A DNA stretch of 64,000 nt from CAJGBR01 sp045637425 (GTDB taxonomy: Bacteria > Bacteroidota > Bacteroidia > Bacteroidales > Rikenellaceae), in NCBI GenBank assembly GCA_045637425.1, contig JAZTZL010000032.1:1-64000 (forward strand). The letters run 5' to 3'. The notes under the pieces are model-generated. The model searched no databases. It was not told where the DNA came from and saw nothing but the letters and a program-made list of their open reading frames with translations. This document shows positions 25,988 to 34,544 of the stretch, one piece after another. Made by a program: the position numbers and the translations under genes. Position 1 is the first letter of the stretch; each line of letters opens with the position of its first letter.

Positions 25988-27038
25988 ATTCTTCTTTATT
26001 CATTATTTCGGTTTGACGACGTATGCTCTCCAAATGGATAATCTCCATCAGTTTCACAAGGAAGTCACCATCGAGAGTCAAGCGGTCTGTCTGATTCAAC
26101 ATTCGTTCAACAATCGAATTCCACCTGTGACTCTGCAATATAGCTACGTTGTTTTGGCGTTTCACGACCCCGATTCTGTCCGATATTTTCATTCGTCGGC
26201 TGAGTAAATCAATCAACTCACTATCAATCTGGTCTATCTCTGCACGCATTATCTGTAATGCCTCTGCCCCCTTACCCGACAACAAATTTTTATCACGCCA
26301 AACTATCCGAGATAATATCTCTGAGAATTGTGTCGGTGTAAGTTGTTGCTCGGCATCACTCAGCGCCTCATCTGGATTGACGTGACATTCGACCATCAAT
26401 CCGTTGTAATTCAAATCATTTGATTTTTGAATTATGCTCTCAATTTTTTCTCTGTTGCCACAGATATGTGACGGATCGCACAACATCGGAATATCCGACA
26501 TTCTGCGCCTCATCTCAATGGCAATATGCCACATCGGATTGTTTCTGTATTCGCTGCCATAAGAGGAAAATCCTCTGTGAATCAGCCCTACATTCTTGAT
26601 TCCTGCATTGATTATCCTCTCCACAGCTCCCTGCCACAGATTCACATCTGGCACCATCGGATTTTTTACGAATACAGTTATATCCGCACCTCGCAACGCA
26701 TCAGCCAATTCCTGCACACTGAAAGGATTAACCGTTGTTCTCGCTCCAATCCACACAACATCAATATTGTGCCGTAACACCTCCTCGACGTGTTTAGCCG
26801 TAGCTACTTCGGTCGCAACGGGCAATCCCGTAAGTTGTTTGACCTCCGTGAGCCACTGAAGTCCGCGGCTGCCTACGCCTTCGAACGATCCTGGTTTTGT
26901 ACGCGGCTTCCAAATTCCGGCTCGCAGCACATCAACCTTGCCCGTACGCGCCAACTGACAACAGGTTTCAATGGTCTGCTCTCGGCTTTCGGCACTGCAC
27001 GGTCCGGCAATAATCAATGATTTTTCGTTAATATTCAC
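25986..27038 (-). CDS. Bifunctional DAHP synthase / chorismate mutase
   Basis: The protein has 350 residues and two fused enzymes of aromatic amino acid synthesis. Residues 1-255 are a class I-beta (KDO8P-synthase-like) DAHP synthase with IAGPCSAESREQT, LRAGIWKPRTKPGSFEG, GLIHRGFSS, CDPSHICG and VECHVNPDEAL. Residues about 260-345 are an AroQ-type chorismate mutase with RAEIDQIDSELIDLLSRRM and the conserved RIGVVKRQ. In this fusion the mutase domain gives feedback control by prephenate or chorismate. The gene stands alone and converges on the Gate protein gene. Such fusions are usual in Bacteroidota, where they are annotated aroG- or pheA-type. Confidence 0.95.
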   Translation of the reverse strand: MNINEKSLIIAGPCSAESREQTIETCCQLARTGKVDVLRAGIWKPRTKPGSFEGVGSRGLQWLTEVKQLTGLPVATEVATAKHVEEVLRHNIDVVWIGARTTVNPFSVQELADALRGADITVFVKNPMVPDVNLWQGAVERIINAGIKNVGLIHRGFSSYGSEYRNNPMWHIAIEMRRRMSDIPMLCDPSHICGNREKIESIIQKSNDLNYNGLMVECHVNPDEALSDAEQQLTPTQFSEILSRIVWRDKNLLSGKGAEALQIMRAEIDQIDSELIDLLSRRMKISDRIGVVKRQNNVAILQSHRWNSIVERMLNQTDRLTLDGDFLVKLMEIIHLESIRRQTEIMNKEE

Positions 27039-27096
27039 TTCTGAGATTCTATTTGTCGCGAAATTAGTGATATTTTTTCAAAATATCCTTTCCCCT

Positions 27097-28056
27097 CTAA
27101 TATTTATTTAGATACATTGCCGCAGCACCTCTGGCTGCAGCAAAATCATCGTTCAATTCCGAGAGTTTCAACTCCACATCGTATTGTTGAGGGAGCGATT
27201 CCCGCAGCGCATTCTGAGCCGGAATGAGCAGCATATTGCCTGCCTTTGCTACGCCACCCGTTAGAAAAATAGCCTCAGGGTCAAGCATCTCGACAACATC
27301 AGCCAACTTGCGACCCAACATTTTGCCAGCAGACTCAAAAGCTGCTATGGCATTTGTGTCGCCCCAAAATGCTGCCTTGAAGATATCCTCTGCGCTCAAC
27401 TGCACATTGTCCAGCATTGAAAGTTCGCCATAGGTATTACGAATGCCTCCAGCCGAAACATAGGCTTCGAGACAGCCTCTCAGACCACAACCGCACAGCC
27501 GTCCAGACTCAACTGCATTCAGATGGCCGAATTCGCCAGCACACCCACGACTACCCTCGATGAGCCGGCCATTGAGGATTATGCCCCCGCCAAGCCCCGT
27601 ACCAATAGCAATCACTACGAAATTGCTCATACCTTGCGCGGCACCAAAATACAATTCGCCCAATGCAGCAGCATTGACATCATTCGTAATCCGAATCTTG
27701 ACTCCCTGCAAGCTACTACCCGACAAGTAATTACGAATATCCTCGGCGATATTGAAGAGTCTCAAATTGTCATCTTCTCTACGCCAAAGATTCACGGGAT
27801 TGACAATCTGCCCCGTGGATCCGTTAGCATTGGGTGCACCGATGCCGATTCCAGCCACCTCTGCACACCCCGTCTCATTATGGATACGAAGAATGCACTC
27901 ACACAGCGAGGCTACAAATTTAGGATAGTTCTCCACCCGACCACAGTCTGCCATTGAGATTATCTCCTTGGCTACCAACTCGCCGCGCCGTGTAACAAGT
28001 GCGACTTTGGTTCTCGAACCACCTATATCCACCCCGAATGAGAGTGCATTCTCCAT
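27097..28056 (-). CDS. ROK-family sugar kinase (glucokinase type)
   Basis: A cytoplasmic kinase of 319 residues. FGVDIGGSRTKVALV is the phosphate-binding loop. GTGLGGGIILNGRL and GECAGEFGH-like GCAGEFGHL are ROK hallmarks. The zinc-binding motif CGCGLRGCLEAY is complete, and no N-terminal helix-turn-helix is present, so it is a kinase and not a ROK repressor. Glucose or N-acetylglucosamine/N-acetylmannosamine are the likely substrates. It is the last gene of an operon after two exported DUF3857 proteins (11-base gap), an unexpected combination of a sugar kinase with periplasmic proteins. Confidence 0.92.
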   Translation of the reverse strand: MENALSFGVDIGGSRTKVALVTRRGELVAKEIISMADCGRVENYPKFVASLCECILRIHNETGCAEVAGIGIGAPNANGSTGQIVNPVNLWRREDDNLRLFNIAEDIRNYLSGSSLQGVKIRITNDVNAAALGELYFGAAQGMSNFVVIAIGTGLGGGIILNGRLIEGSRGCAGEFGHLNAVESGRLCGCGLRGCLEAYVSAGGIRNTYGELSMLDNVQLSAEDIFKAAFWGDTNAIAAFESAGKMLGRKLADVVEMLDPEAIFLTGGVAKAGNMLLIPAQNALRESLPQQYDVELKLSELNDDFAAARGAAAMYLNKY

Positions 28057-28067
28057 TGTCAGTTGCT

Positions 28068-29684
28068 TTATTTAAGCATCAGTTTCAGCAGATTCTCATC
28101 GTTCCACGCATTCGCAATATCGCGCAAGTCTTGAATGTTAGATTTAGAGATTATGCTACTCTTCATCTCCAATTTTCTTTCGACTTTTGTAGTGTTTCCC
28201 GATGTAGTAACCGTGATTTCAAGTGTTCCAGCTTTATTATCAATCTTGATATTCTTATCTGGACTCACAACAACAGCACCGCTGACAGATACATTATATT
28301 GTTCATTAACTGCGAGTTGTGTCGGCAATTCAATCGGAGTAATGCGTTTCGAGTAAATTCCCGTGATACCCCAATCGGTCAAGCCAGACTTCGGCAACTG
28401 CAACATCTTAAGACCGCCGCAGTCGATTACCTTCGCAGCACAATCATCAATTTTTGCGCCATTCTTTTCAGCCTTAACTTTTACATCTTCGCCTTTAATT
28501 GTGATGTCGGCTGAGAAAGTACCTTCGTTCTTCTTAAATTCGACAGCTACTTCCGAACCAGACTTTAGCGAATAGAATTTATATCTATCTGCGATAAATG
28601 CCAAATTTTCAGTCTTGCCGTTCACATTGTAGAATTTATCCTCGCCATTGACAGTTACCTTAACAAAGATATTGTCATAACCACTTAGGTTTGGCTCTTT
28701 ACAGTCAATCGGGTAACTAACAAGGATATCACTTGTAAAACCTTCACCTGTGAGCAGGCGGTCAAACAAGAATGCCTTATCTGCCTTTGTACCGTAACCG
28801 CGTCTGTCTACTTCGGTCGGAGCGTGGTGACGATATGCCATCAATGCAGCGGGTTGAATGTCGCAGAGCGCAACCATTGTCTCGATATGTTTAGCAATGA
28901 TATCCAACTTTTCAGTTTCGTTCTTTGCTGCAGCCATAGTCTCTGGAGCGAGTCTTATCTGGTCGCGAGTAGTTTTGCCCATCGTTGCAAATACGGTCTC
29001 AACGGGCATAGTAGAAATGTAAAGTCTTGTCTTGCCATCGTACTTCGTAGCGTAAGGCTCGTTTTCCAACTGTTCCTGACGCATAAATGACCAACGGTAT
29101 GTACTATCTCTACCGAATGATGGTTGTACTTTGGGATCAGATGAAGCCCAGCGCAACGTCTTATCTTTCGGCAACTTTACTGAGATATTACCCCAGAAAA
29201 TCTCAAAGCCCTTTTGTGGGAACGTTACAACTGCATCGAGTTCGCCATTAGTGAATTCTGGCTTAGTTTCGATGGTGTAATCCAGATAGATTGTAGCACC
29301 AACTTCCAACGCAGTGTGAGTGATGACGATTTCACGCAAGTGGGTGTATGCCGGAGCCTCAGATGCTGCTTTAGGCAACATTTCGTTCATCGCATTTTCC
29401 GGAGTCATAACCTTTGTGCCATCTTCCATAATGGTGTAGCACTCGTTGATGGTAACTGTTTGGTATTCGGGATTATAACGAATGAATGTTTCACCAAACA
29501 ACGAATTGAACGAAGTGTGAGTATTCAGAGTCAGATTAATTTTGGTTCTCTCCTTCACGGTACCGTCTTCTTCGAGAGTGTAATTCTTCTCCCAGAATCT
29601 ACAAGAAGCCTCGCTACGGCTTTGAGCCTGACTGTTCAGAGTTACTCCGAGCATAAGAAGTAATAAAAGAGCGTATTTTTTCAT
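28068..29684 (-). CDS. DUF3857 protein with a decayed transglutaminase-like domain
   Basis: An exported protein of 538 residues with a signal peptide ending QAQS (about residue 20). The first ~230 residues are a DUF3857 beta region. Residues 292-360 line up with the transglutaminase core of the upstream neighbour: DRRGYGTKADKAFLFDRLL corresponds to DDRCGVCKDKAAMLISML. The positions of the catalytic Cys, His and Asp are replaced; FYNVNGKT stands where the neighbour has PIDPTW. It is therefore most likely an inactive paralogue acting as a partner or binding protein. It starts 2 bases after the active gene ends, so the two are translated together. No frameshift or stop interrupts it. Confidence 0.82.
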   Translation of the reverse strand: MKKYALLLLLMLGVTLNSQAQSRSEASCRFWEKNYTLEEDGTVKERTKINLTLNTHTSFNSLFGETFIRYNPEYQTVTINECYTIMEDGTKVMTPENAMNEMLPKAASEAPAYTHLREIVITHTALEVGATIYLDYTIETKPEFTNGELDAVVTFPQKGFEIFWGNISVKLPKDKTLRWASSDPKVQPSFGRDSTYRWSFMRQEQLENEPYATKYDGKTRLYISTMPVETVFATMGKTTRDQIRLAPETMAAAKNETEKLDIIAKHIETMVALCDIQPAALMAYRHHAPTEVDRRGYGTKADKAFLFDRLLTGEGFTSDILVSYPIDCKEPNLSGYDNIFVKVTVNGEDKFYNVNGKTENLAFIADRYKFYSLKSGSEVAVEFKKNEGTFSADITIKGEDVKVKAEKNGAKIDDCAAKVIDCGGLKMLQLPKSGLTDWGITGIYSKRITPIELPTQLAVNEQYNVSVSGAVVVSPDKNIKIDNKAGTLEITVTTSGNTTKVERKLEMKSSIISKSNIQDLRDIANAWNDENLLKLMLK

Positions 29685-29686
29685 AA

Positions 29687-31645
29687 TTATTTCTTTTCAA
29701 AAGTTAAGTAATTATTTGCTTTAGAGTAACATTCGATAGAACTTTTAACGTCTGTCCAATCATCAGCTTCATAGACGCGTTTTTCCATTCGGATAGTATT
29801 CGAGATGTTTACCTTTTCGTTTTGAGCCGAGATGTTCACGTTGCAACTTGCAGCCTTACCCACATATTTTTCGTTCAACTGACCCGCTGTCATAACAAAA
29901 CCTTCCGGCAGTGTGAGTGTCTCGTTGAGTTCGACCAAACGTGAGCAACGATCCTTAAATCCGTACTTGCGGTCATCTACAAGTTTGATATTCAAGAATG
30001 ACTTAACATTATTGTAGATATTGCTCATTACTATCGGTTTATAGACGAGAGCATTGTTAGCCACGATTGCGTATTCCGGAATTTCGAATTTCATAGTGAT
30101 TTTAATCGGACCGGTTTGGTAGTCTCTTGAGTTTTCAGAATCAACGCTCACGAGTTTCGCTTTCGGAGAAATTTTCTGCAATTCGTTTTCGAGGTTCTGG
30201 TGTTCCATAGATTTCCAACCCGTAGTCCACGGACGACGAACCACTGCATCAGATTGACCTTCAGCCTGGATAACGAGAATACCTTTCAGAGTACCCTCTT
30301 CGTCGATTGTTGCGTCAGACGTAATCTTAAGGTAGTGGTTTTCGGGAGCAGAAACAGGAGTCTGCATCAAATCCGAGCCTTCAGGAACACCCGGCAGGTA
30401 GTGTTGCTGTTGTTCGGCGCTCGACCAAAGTTCGCGCATAAACGGCACCCAAGTCGGGTCGATAGGCATCAGTGAGCCGTCCGAGCGTCTTACAACTACT
30501 ACACAATGGTTAAAGTGGTCAGCCGGCAGCGATTCGATTCTCGAGCCTGCCATAGTCATTGCGGGATAAGCCTGAAAACCTGCCATTCTCAACATTGAAA
30601 TCAACATTGCAGCCTTGTCTTTGCAGACACCACAACGGTCATCAAAGTTGGTTTTGGTATTGTGCAGTGTATAGCCTTCGCCCTTGCCCATTGGGATACC
30701 CGAGTAGCGGATATTATCAGCTACCCAGTGAGTCAGGATTTCGATTTTGCGCATTTCGTCCTTTACACCCTTGAGCAGTTGTTTCACCTTTTTGTTTGCG
30801 GGTTCGTAGTCTGCAAACGAGCCATAATCCTCATTCACACCATTGAACCACAGAGATTTATCTTTCCACTCCTTAGTCGAAGTCAGAATCAGTTTCGGAG
30901 CTACGTCCCATTTGTCTACCATATTTGGTTCAGCTTCGAATTTCTTAGCCATATTCACCTCGAATGTACATATTCTGCGGTCGCCTTCGGTTTTGTCATC
31001 AACTGAGCATTCGCCCTGGTAGAACTTGTACTGCATATATTTCGACGCCGGGAAGTTTGTTTGATACACCTTCTTTACTGTCGGAGCATCAACCCAGAAC
31101 GGAACAATGTCATAGAAGTGTCCGCGCATCGGAGGAACGAATCTCTCTTCATCTCCACCTACGGGTTCGTCCATCAGCAGTGCGTAGGTGAAGCCCTTTT
31201 TGTTGATTGTATAATCGATGATATCACCTTTGCCGAGTCTGCCTACTTCGAACATAATCTGACGTGCGCCCCAATAGATACTTTTTGCGTATGCAGTATA
31301 GTCGCAAGCACTCGACAAATCGAGTGACTCGACATTTCCATCGGCACGATAGATTGTAATTTCCTTGAATTCTGCGAATGCTGTGAGTGGATCGTAGTCA
31401 TACTTCAGAATACGAGTATCCATTGATCCTGCATCAGTGTTTACCATAACAACCTTTCGGATAATGAATTCACCCGAACCGAGGTCGTTAATTCGCACAG
31501 CAGTACTATCCAGCAGAACAGTTGTAGGTGCTGTTGTAAAATCACCACCGGCATTGAGCGCTTCGGTCTTCAACGACTGCCACGACTGAGCGTTAAGGCA
31601 GGTTGCCGAAATTAATGCAGTTGCGGTTAATAAAAGTTTTTTCAT
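29687..31645 (-). CDS. DUF3857 and transglutaminase-like domain protein, exported
   Basis: The protein has 652 residues with a signal peptide (to about residue 20, CLNAQ). DUF3857 covers about 40-260. A transglutaminase-like fold follows with a complete triad: Cys341 in RCGVCKDKA, His380 in DHFNHCVVV, Asp396 in PIDPTW. A C-terminal beta region (DUF2569/3858-like) runs to 652. Such proteins act in the periplasm or at the surface as cysteine peptidases or amidases; no substrate is established. It heads an operon with an inactive paralogue (2-base gap) and a ROK kinase. No clear TAnnTTTG promoter was found in the 136 bases upstream. Confidence 0.85.
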   Translation of the reverse strand: MKKLLLTATALISATCLNAQSWQSLKTEALNAGGDFTTAPTTVLLDSTAVRINDLGSGEFIIRKVVMVNTDAGSMDTRILKYDYDPLTAFAEFKEITIYRADGNVESLDLSSACDYTAYAKSIYWGARQIMFEVGRLGKGDIIDYTINKKGFTYALLMDEPVGGDEERFVPPMRGHFYDIVPFWVDAPTVKKVYQTNFPASKYMQYKFYQGECSVDDKTEGDRRICTFEVNMAKKFEAEPNMVDKWDVAPKLILTSTKEWKDKSLWFNGVNEDYGSFADYEPANKKVKQLLKGVKDEMRKIEILTHWVADNIRYSGIPMGKGEGYTLHNTKTNFDDRCGVCKDKAAMLISMLRMAGFQAYPAMTMAGSRIESLPADHFNHCVVVVRRSDGSLMPIDPTWVPFMRELWSSAEQQQHYLPGVPEGSDLMQTPVSAPENHYLKITSDATIDEEGTLKGILVIQAEGQSDAVVRRPWTTGWKSMEHQNLENELQKISPKAKLVSVDSENSRDYQTGPIKITMKFEIPEYAIVANNALVYKPIVMSNIYNNVKSFLNIKLVDDRKYGFKDRCSRLVELNETLTLPEGFVMTAGQLNEKYVGKAASCNVNISAQNEKVNISNTIRMEKRVYEADDWTDVKSSIECYSKANNYLTFEKK

Positions 31646-31781
31646 AATTATTATTTTTTAGTTTTTATTTTGTTTCCAATATTTTCTCTTTTACGTTGAT
31701 TTCATTCTTCCATACTCACACAAAACTCACACACACCACACGCCTTCCACGCTTGCCCTGCTAACACAATCTTCGACTCTT

Positions 31782-32102
31782 TTATTCGAATAGTTTCATA
31801 CCCACCACTCCGCAAAGAATCATCGTCGCACAACAAATCTTTGCTACGGACACCGAGTCATTAAACAACACTATGCCCAGCACGAATGTCGCTACGGCAG
31901 CCGCTCCTGTCCAGACGATATATGCAGTTCCGATTGGAATAGTCTTCTGCGCCAGATATAGGAATACACCGCTGAAAGTCATTGAAACTACGGCAAACAA
32001 TATCCATAGTACAAAACGACTCGGGTGCAGATCGGCCATTTTGAATCCCAGTGGCCAGCCAATTTCAAATAACGCAGCAACTATCAGATAGATCCACCCC
32101 AT
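31782..32102 (-). CDS. SMR-family exporter, Gdx/SugE type
   Basis: A four-helix membrane protein of 106 residues, the exact length of small multidrug-resistance proteins. The essential Glu of helix 1 is in AALFEIGWPLGFK. Helix 3 carries GTAYIVWTGAAAV, which is the SugE/Gdx form (compare AYAVWTGIG) rather than the EmrE form. Gdx proteins export guanidinium in exchange for protons as dual-topology dimers. It starts 7 bases after the S41 protease gene ends and is presumably co-transcribed with it. No guanidine riboswitch was recognised upstream of the operon. Confidence 0.85.
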   Translation of the reverse strand: MGWIYLIVAALFEIGWPLGFKMADLHPSRFVLWILFAVVSMTFSGVFLYLAQKTIPIGTAYIVWTGAAAVATFVLGIVLFNDSVSVAKICCATMILCGVVGMKLFE

Positions 32103-32109
32103 TGTCCGT

Positions 32110-33765
32110 TTAGTTAGAACTTAAATTCTGTGAGTCTGTCTTTATCGACTCAATTGCCGTCATAAACGGTTTATCCATTGTTCGATAGAGATAAACGAAT
32201 GCTTTTTCGTCAAGGGGGGTATTTCGACCGATAATGGCACGCAACTCATATTTCAAGTTTTCGCGATTATCGTATTTTTCTTTTGCAGTAGGTTTGATTT
32301 GAGGAATTGTCGTAGCAATAAATTCCCAGAATTTCTGCTCGATAATTGCATCTTTCTTGTTGAAATAGTTATCCAACTGCTCGAAGGTTTTAAGTTCATT
32401 CAGCTCGTTGCGATACTGAGCAGAGTACTTAATTGAGAATCGAAGCAACGCATTTGTATAATAAATCAACTTTGTAGACACTCCCGAGAGCGTATCTGCA
32501 GGTACAAAAATATCGGGCATAATGCCGCCGCCACCATACAAAACTTTTCCTTTAGGCGTGATATATTTTGTCGAATCGTTCAGATGGATACTGTCAGCCG
32601 ACAACATTTCGCTGTGCATATATCTGTTATACAAGTCCTTATTGTATTCTTCTAGACCTTTGTCGTATGGTTTCTGAATTGAGCGCCCCAGTGGAGTATA
32701 ATATCTCGCAATGGTAAGACGAAGCGCAGAACCATCTCGGAAAGGCATCTGCTGCTGAACGAGTCCTTTGCCAAAAGAACGTCTGCCGATGATTGTACCT
32801 CGGTCGTTATCCTGCAGCGCACCTGCTACAATTTCCGAAGCCGAAGCCGATTGCTCATTAATCAATACCTTGACATTCACATCTTTCAATCGCCCCTTAC
32901 CATTTGAAAACTGCTCTGACTTTTTGAAGTGCGCGCCCTCGGTATAGACAATCAAACTCTGATCGCCAAAGAATTCGTTGGCAATGTAGATTGCTTGATC
33001 AAGTCTGCCACCGGTATTGCTTCTCAAGTCAAAAATGAGGTGGCGAATCGGCTCCAATTTATTCTCATCTGACAATTCGAGGTATGCTTTAAGAAATTCG
33101 GCGTGAGCATTTTTCGAGAATTGCGACAAACGGATATAGGCTACATCATCGAGTCGAAATGCACAATCAACGCTTGTAATCGGAATCACACCTCGCGTAA
33201 CTGTGATATTGAGCGGCTGTGTCAGATGCGGACGTTCAACGCCGAGTACAACCTTCGAGTCGCGTTTGCCTCTCAATTTATTAACCATCTCCTCTTGATC
33301 AGCCTTCACACCTGCTACATTTACGCCATCTATCGTAATGATTCTATCTCCCTGCATCAAACCGGCTTGATCGCTGGGCCCCCCGGGTATTACGCTCATC
33401 ACTATTACTGTGTCAGTAATCATATTGAACGTGATGCCGATGCCGTCGAATTCGCCGTCCATCTGTTCGTTCATTTTTGCGAATTCGCGTTTGGGAATAT
33501 ATACCGAATGAGGATCGAGCTCGGCGAGAATTTTTGGTATGAATTTTTCGCTGATTGAGTCCATACTCAACGTATCGACATAACTATTTTTCAGCACTCT
33601 TAATACAGCGCTAAGTTTATCTCCACTGACAGTATTTTGAATGCTTAAGTACTTGATTCTCTGCTTCAAAATTCTTGTCGTATAGATCGACAGTGCAACC
33701 GTTATGATAGCAATAACAATGCTTATCATTGACAAAATTGTACTCGTTTTCTTGCTAAATCTCAT
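32110..33765 (-). CDS. S41 carboxyl-terminal processing protease
   Basis: A 551-residue periplasmic serine protease anchored by one N-terminal membrane segment (about 10-27). A PDZ domain (about 100-190) has GIGITF and GGPSDQAGLMQGDRI. The catalytic domain has the Ser/Lys dyad: Ser308 in EQSASASEIVAGAL and Lys333 in RRSFGKGLVQ, 25 residues apart as in E. coli Tsp. The C-terminal ~200 residues are helical and family-specific for Bacteroidota CtpA-like proteases. It trims or degrades envelope proteins from their C-termini. It is followed at 7 bases by the Gdx-like exporter gene and is divergent from a glycosyltransferase. Confidence 0.94.
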   Translation of the reverse strand: MRFSKKTSTILSMISIVIAIITVALSIYTTRILKQRIKYLSIQNTVSGDKLSAVLRVLKNSYVDTLSMDSISEKFIPKILAELDPHSVYIPKREFAKMNEQMDGEFDGIGITFNMITDTVIVMSVIPGGPSDQAGLMQGDRIITIDGVNVAGVKADQEEMVNKLRGKRDSKVVLGVERPHLTQPLNITVTRGVIPITSVDCAFRLDDVAYIRLSQFSKNAHAEFLKAYLELSDENKLEPIRHLIFDLRSNTGGRLDQAIYIANEFFGDQSLIVYTEGAHFKKSEQFSNGKGRLKDVNVKVLINEQSASASEIVAGALQDNDRGTIIGRRSFGKGLVQQQMPFRDGSALRLTIARYYTPLGRSIQKPYDKGLEEYNKDLYNRYMHSEMLSADSIHLNDSTKYITPKGKVLYGGGGIMPDIFVPADTLSGVSTKLIYYTNALLRFSIKYSAQYRNELNELKTFEQLDNYFNKKDAIIEQKFWEFIATTIPQIKPTAKEKYDNRENLKYELRAIIGRNTPLDEKAFVYLYRTMDKPFMTAIESIKTDSQNLSSN

Positions 33766-33785
33766 AATTTTTTGTTACTTGGGCG

Positions 33786-33793
33786 CAAATTTA
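33786..33793 (-). promoter_or_regulatory. -7 element of the S41 protease gene
   Basis: Minus-strand TAAATTTG, 20 bases upstream of ATG 33765, in the 38-base gap to the divergent glycosyltransferase. Confidence 0.55.
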
Positions 33794-33803
33794 CGAAAAA
33801 TTT

Positions 33804-34544
33804 ATGAATAATAATACACCTTTGGTATCCATTATTGTAGTAACGTTCAATGCCATAGAAAAGTTGCGCTTGACGATAGAAAACATTATGACTCTTGAGT
33901 CGGACAACTACGAAATTGTGGTGCAGGACGGAGCCTCAACTGACGGCACAGCTGACTACCTTGCTACGCTTGACAGCCGCGTGCGTTGGCAGAGCGAATC
34001 GGACAGAGGGATATATGATGCGATGAATCGTGCCATTGACCGCGCACGGGGTAAATACCTGTGGTTCATCAATGCAGGCGATAGAATCTGGAGCGACAAG
34101 GTTCTCGATTCAATAGACGGCAGCGCAGACATCTACTACGGAGAGACGCTGATTGCATCGCCCGAAGGTAAAATTTTAGGGTTGCGCAAAAAGAGGCTAC
34201 CCAAGCGATTAACGTGGCGTTCGTTTCTGCGCGGAATGGTCGTATGTCACCAATCCATTCTCGTCAGTCGCGAGATTGCGCCCAAGTACGATCTCAATTA
34301 CAAAACTGCCGCAGACATCGAATGGGTTATTGCTTCACTGCGTCGAGCCGACAAAATAGTAAACATAAACCGAGTTGTTTCTGTTTTTGAATTGGGCGGC
34401 GAGTCTACCCGTAACCGTTCGTTAGCTCTGCGTGAGCGCTTTGAAATAATGCGCCGCAACTTCGGCTGGGTGCTTACTGTTGCAGCGCATATAGGTTTTG
34501 TGTTCGGAGCTTTAAAACCCCGATTCAGAAAATTTATTGAATAA
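33804..34544 (+). CDS. Family 2 glycosyltransferase (WcaA-like)
   Basis: A 246-residue cytoplasmic transferase. The GT-A fold opens with PLVSIIVVTFNA. VQDGASTDGTADYL binds the nucleotide sugar, and SESDRGIYDAMNRAI with WFINAGDRI supplies the acidic metal ligands. It probably adds a sugar to a surface polysaccharide or lipid-linked glycan. It is the only glycosyltransferase in the window, so no pathway can be assigned from context. Its last 11 bases overlap the 3' end of the convergent M3 peptidase gene. Confidence 0.88.
   Translation: MNNNTPLVSIIVVTFNAIEKLRLTIENIMTLESDNYEIVVQDGASTDGTADYLATLDSRVRWQSESDRGIYDAMNRAIDRARGKYLWFINAGDRIWSDKVLDSIDGSADIYYGETLIASPEGKILGLRKKRLPKRLTWRSFLRGMVVCHQSILVSREIAPKYDLNYKTAADIEWVIASLRRADKIVNINRVVSVFELGGESTRNRSLALRERFEIMRRNFGWVLTVAAHIGFVFGALKPRFRKFIE

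Noticed and set aside
28068..29684. Decayed DUF3857 gene considered as a pseudogene
   Set aside because: The reading frame is complete, the signal peptide is intact and the gene is tightly coupled to its neighbours, so an inactive but functional paralogue is more likely.
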